A stretch of 41,828 nt of DNA from SVQP01 sp045660125 (lineage in GTDB: Bacteria > Bacillota > Clostridia > Oscillospirales > CAG-272): assembly GCA_045660125.1 (NCBI GenBank), contig JAZRDG010000095.1, forward strand, positions 1 through 41,828, in the 5' to 3' direction. How positions within the stretch are numbered: position 1 is the first letter of the stretch; each line of letters begins with the position of its first letter. The translations under genes were made by a program, and so were the position numbers. Under the pieces are notes generated by a model. It did not search any database. It was not told the origin of the DNA and saw only the letters and a program-made list of their open reading frames with translations. This document shows, piece after piece, positions 39,560 to 41,828 of the stretch.

Positions 39560-41828
39560 TTAAGAGTCAATGGTGGAAATGCCCAGCGTGGTCTCTTCCA
39601 GCACGTCCAGAAGTACCTTAACGGTATCAAGAGCGGTGAAGATGGTCACGTTGTTCTCAACAGCGCACTGTCTGATCTCCTGACCGTCCGAGATGCCGCG
39701 AGAGCCGCTGACGTCACGCGTGTTGATGACGTAGGTCACGTAGCCGCCGCGAATGGCGTTGGGGATCTCGTCGCTGCCGTCGCCGATCTTTTGCAGTGCG
39801 TGGGTGCGCACGCCGTTTTCCTTAAGGAACTTGGCAGTGCCTGCAGTACCCTGAATGTTAAAGCCCATGTTGTAGAAGCGGCGGATAAGCGGCAGAGCCT
39901 CTTCCTTATCCTTGTCCGCAAGGGTCACAAGCACGGTACCGTAGTTGACTACGTTGGTGCCGCTTGCCTGCAGTGCCTTGTACAGCGCGCGGGTCAGGCT
40001 GTTGTCGTAGCCGATCGCCTCGCCCGTGGACTTCATCTCGGGAGAGAGGTAAGCGTCAAGTCCGCGCAGCTTTGCAAACGAGAATGCGGGGGCTTTGACG
40101 TAGTAACGCTTCTTTTCAGCGGGATAGATCTCGGTAATGCCCTGCATCTTGAGCGTCTGACCCAGCATAACCAGCGTACCCATGTCGGCAAGGCTGTAGC
40201 CTGTTGCCTTGGAAAGGAAGGGAACGGTACGGGAGGAACGGGGGTTGACCTCAATGATGTAAACGTCGTCCTTGTCGTCTACGATAAACTGGATGTTGAA
40301 CAGACCTACGATGCCGATGGCAAGACCCAGCTTCTTGGTGTAGTCAAGGATCGCGCTCTTGACCTTGTCGGAAAGCGAGAAGGAGGGGTAAACGCTGATC
40401 GAGTCGCCCGAGTGAACGCCGGTACGCTCAACAAGCTCCATAATGCCGGGTACGAATACGTCGGTGCCGTCGCAAACTGCGTCAACCTCGACCTCCTTAC
40501 CCTGAATGTACTTGTCAACAAGTACGGGCTTGTCCTCGTCGATCTCAACGGCGGTGTGCAGGTAGGTGCGCAGCTGCTGCTCGTCGGCAACGATCTGCAT
40601 TGCTCTGCCGCCCAGTACGAAGGAGGGACGAACAAGCACGGGGTAGCCGATCTCTGCTGCGGTGCGAACGCCGTCCTCAATCACGGTAACGGCTCTGCCC
40701 TTAGGCTGGGGAATACCCAGAGAGGAAAGTACCTTTTCAAATGCGTCGCGGTTCTCAGCCTTCTCAATTGCTGCGCAATCGGTGCCGATCAGCTTCACGC
40801 CGCGCTCGGTCAGGGGAGCTGCCAGGTTGATCGCGGTCTGACCGCCAAGGCTGGCAATCACGCCCTCGGGCTGCTCCAGGTGCAGGATGTTCATCACGTC
40901 CTCTACGCAAAGCGGCTCAAAGTACAGCTTGTCCGAGCAGGTGTAGTCGGTGGAAACGGTTTCGGGGTTGTTGTTGATAACGATTGCCTCGTAGCCCGCG
41001 TGGCGGATTGCGCTGACCGCGTGCACGGTGGAGTAGTCGAACTCAACTCCCTGACCGATACGAATGGGACCCGAGCCGAGCACGACCACCTTCTTGCGGT
41101 CGGAAACGATGCTCTCGTTCTCCTGCTCGTAGGTCGAGTAGAAATAGGGGATATATCCCTGCGCCTCAGCAGCACAGGTGTCGATCATCTTGTAAACGGG
41201 GAACAGGTTGTTCTGCTCGCGCATGTGCCAGACGTCCAGCTCGGGGCAGCCCCAGAGAGATGCGATGTAAGCATCCGAGAAGCCCATCTTCTTGGCGTGG
41301 CGCAGTACCTCAAGATTCTTGGGAGAGTTCTTGATGGTGCTTTGCATGTTGACGATGTTGCGCAGCTTTTCAAGGAAGAACATGTCGATCTTGGTAGCAG
41401 ACCAGATGCGACCCGAGTCAGCGCCGTATTCCAGCAGCTTTGCAATCGCGTAAATGCGGTCGTCGGTGCCGTCCTTGATGTATTCCATGAGCTGCTCGGC
41501 GGTGTATTCGTCGAACTTCTTCATGTAGATGTGGTTTACGCCGATCTCCAGCGAGCGTACTGCCTTCAGAAGGCTCTCTTCAAAGGTGCGACCAAGGCTC
41601 ATGACCTCACCGGTCGCCTTCATCTGGGTGGAGAGCTTGTTGTTAGCCGAAACGAACTTGTCGAAGGGGAAGCGGGGCATCTTGGTGACCACGTAGTCAA
41701 GCGCGGGCTCGCAAGCGGCAAGAATGTTGCCGATCTTGATCTCGTCCAGCGTCATACCGACTGCGATCTTGGCGGTTACGCGTGCGATGGGGTAGCCGCT
41801 TGCCTTGGATGCAAGTGCGGAGGAACGG
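39560..41828 (-). CDS. carB: Carbamoyl-phosphate synthase large subunit (partial, 5' end outside window)
   Basis: The frame runs off the window edge: codons before 41755 read A-S-K-A-S-G-Y-P-I-A-R-V-T-A-K-I-A-V-G, the expected CarB sequence, so the ATG at 41755 is internal. About 755 of some 1,070 residues are present: the end of the first ATP-grasp half, the oligomerisation domain, the second ATP-grasp domain (I-E-V-N-P-R-S-S-R) and the C-terminal MGS-like allosteric domain. It makes carbamoyl phosphate with the CarA glutaminase, presumably encoded upstream beyond the window. It is the first visible gene of the pyr operon; any PyrR leader or promoter is out of view. Confidence 0.95.
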   Translation of the reverse strand, partial: RSSALASKASGYPIARVTAKIAVGMTLDEIKIGNILAACEPALDYVVTKMPRFPFDKFVSANNKLSTQMKATGEVMSLGRTFEESLLKAVRSLEIGVNHIYMKKFDEYTAEQLMEYIKDGTDDRIYAIAKLLEYGADSGRIWSATKIDMFFLEKLRNIVNMQSTIKNSPKNLEVLRHAKKMGFSDAYIASLWGCPELDVWHMREQNNLFPVYKMIDTCAAEAQGYIPYFYSTYEQENESIVSDRKKVVVLGSGPIRIGQGVEFDYSTVHAVSAIRHAGYEAIVINNNPETVSTDYTCSDKLYFEPLCVEDVMNILHLEQPEGVIASLGGQTAINLAAPLTERGVKLIGTDCAAIEKAENRDAFEKVLSSLGIPQPKGRAVTVIEDGVRTAAEIGYPVLVRPSFVLGGRAMQIVADEQQLRTYLHTAVEIDEDKPVLVDKYIQGKEVEVDAVCDGTDVFVPGIMELVERTGVHSGDSISVYPSFSLSDKVKSAILDYTKKLGLAIGIVGLFNIQFIVDDKDDVYIIEVNPRSSRTVPFLSKATGYSLADMGTLVMLGQTLKMQGITEIYPAEKKRYYVKAPAFSFAKLRGLDAYLSPEMKSTGEAIGYDNSLTRALYKALQASGTNVVNYGTVLVTLADKDKEEALPLIRRFYNMGFNIQGTAGTAKFLKENGVRTHALQKIGDGSDEIPNAIRGGYVTYVINTRDVSGSRGISDGQEIRQCAVENNVTIFTALDTVKVLLDVLEETTLGISTIDS

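Overview
This window looks like chromosomal DNA of a moderately GC-rich Clostridia-type Bacillota, most likely an uncultured gut lineage. The evidence is Rex, a DnaD-type primosome protein, SecG, a sporulation-era type D,D-carboxypeptidase, the FMN/FAD/2Fe-2S dihydroorotate dehydrogenase B pair (pyrD-pyrK), ECF sigma/anti-sigma pairs and textbook sigma-A promoters, often with an extended TGn motif. No rRNA, tRNA or CRISPR array was seen. Species cannot be named from this sequence alone.

Layout. 1-352: a hairpin-rich repeat and a promoter. 353-3020 (+): comEB-like dCMP deaminase, a lipoprotein, rimI and tsaD. 3021-3393: AT-rich gap with a dense cluster of DnaA-box-like 9-mers. 3394-6245 (+): rex, a DnaD-domain protein and a DnaC/DnaI-like helicase loader. 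6300-11298 (-): a GltS-family transporter and two surface proteins (a glycosidase-like lipoprotein and a membrane-anchored B-repeat protein). 11576-13944 (+): secG, a D,D-carboxypeptidase with an altered second active-site motif, and an amidase-like protein. 14139-17872 (+): ECF sigma and its membrane partner, a VWA lipoprotein and two small envelope proteins. 17999-21595 (+): moxR, DUF58 and a helical-repeat/DUF4129 protein. 21732-22010: a MITE-like element with 27-bp inverted ends. 22026-23773 (+): a second ECF sigma/partner pair. 23902-24711 (-): an AT-rich XRE regulator. 24712-25213: repeats. 25214-27631 (-): GH38 alpha-mannosidase. 27934-33291 (-): two ABC half-exporters flanking a DUF1854 protein. 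33558-35318 (+): cysK and a pyridoxal/pyridoxamine kinase. 35378-41828 (-): pyrimidine operon carB-pyrK-pyrD-pyrF-pyrE-pyrB, with carB cut by the window edge.

Themes. De novo UMP synthesis (carB to pyrF) forms one tight operon whose last gene encodes PyrB fused to only the zinc-binding part of PyrI. Envelope functions dominate the middle. Redox sensing (Rex) is co-transcribed with replication-initiation helpers next to a DnaA-box cluster.

The observation I would follow first is a repeated leader cassette: a GCCGCC-NNN-GGCGGC hairpin abutting the Shine-Dalgarno and start codon of three unrelated genes (VWA lipoprotein, ABC exporter, pyrE). In two of the three it is preceded by a second, longer related hairpin. 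It looks like a portable ribosome-binding-site element. The second is the conserved-looking ABC-DUF1854-ABC module.
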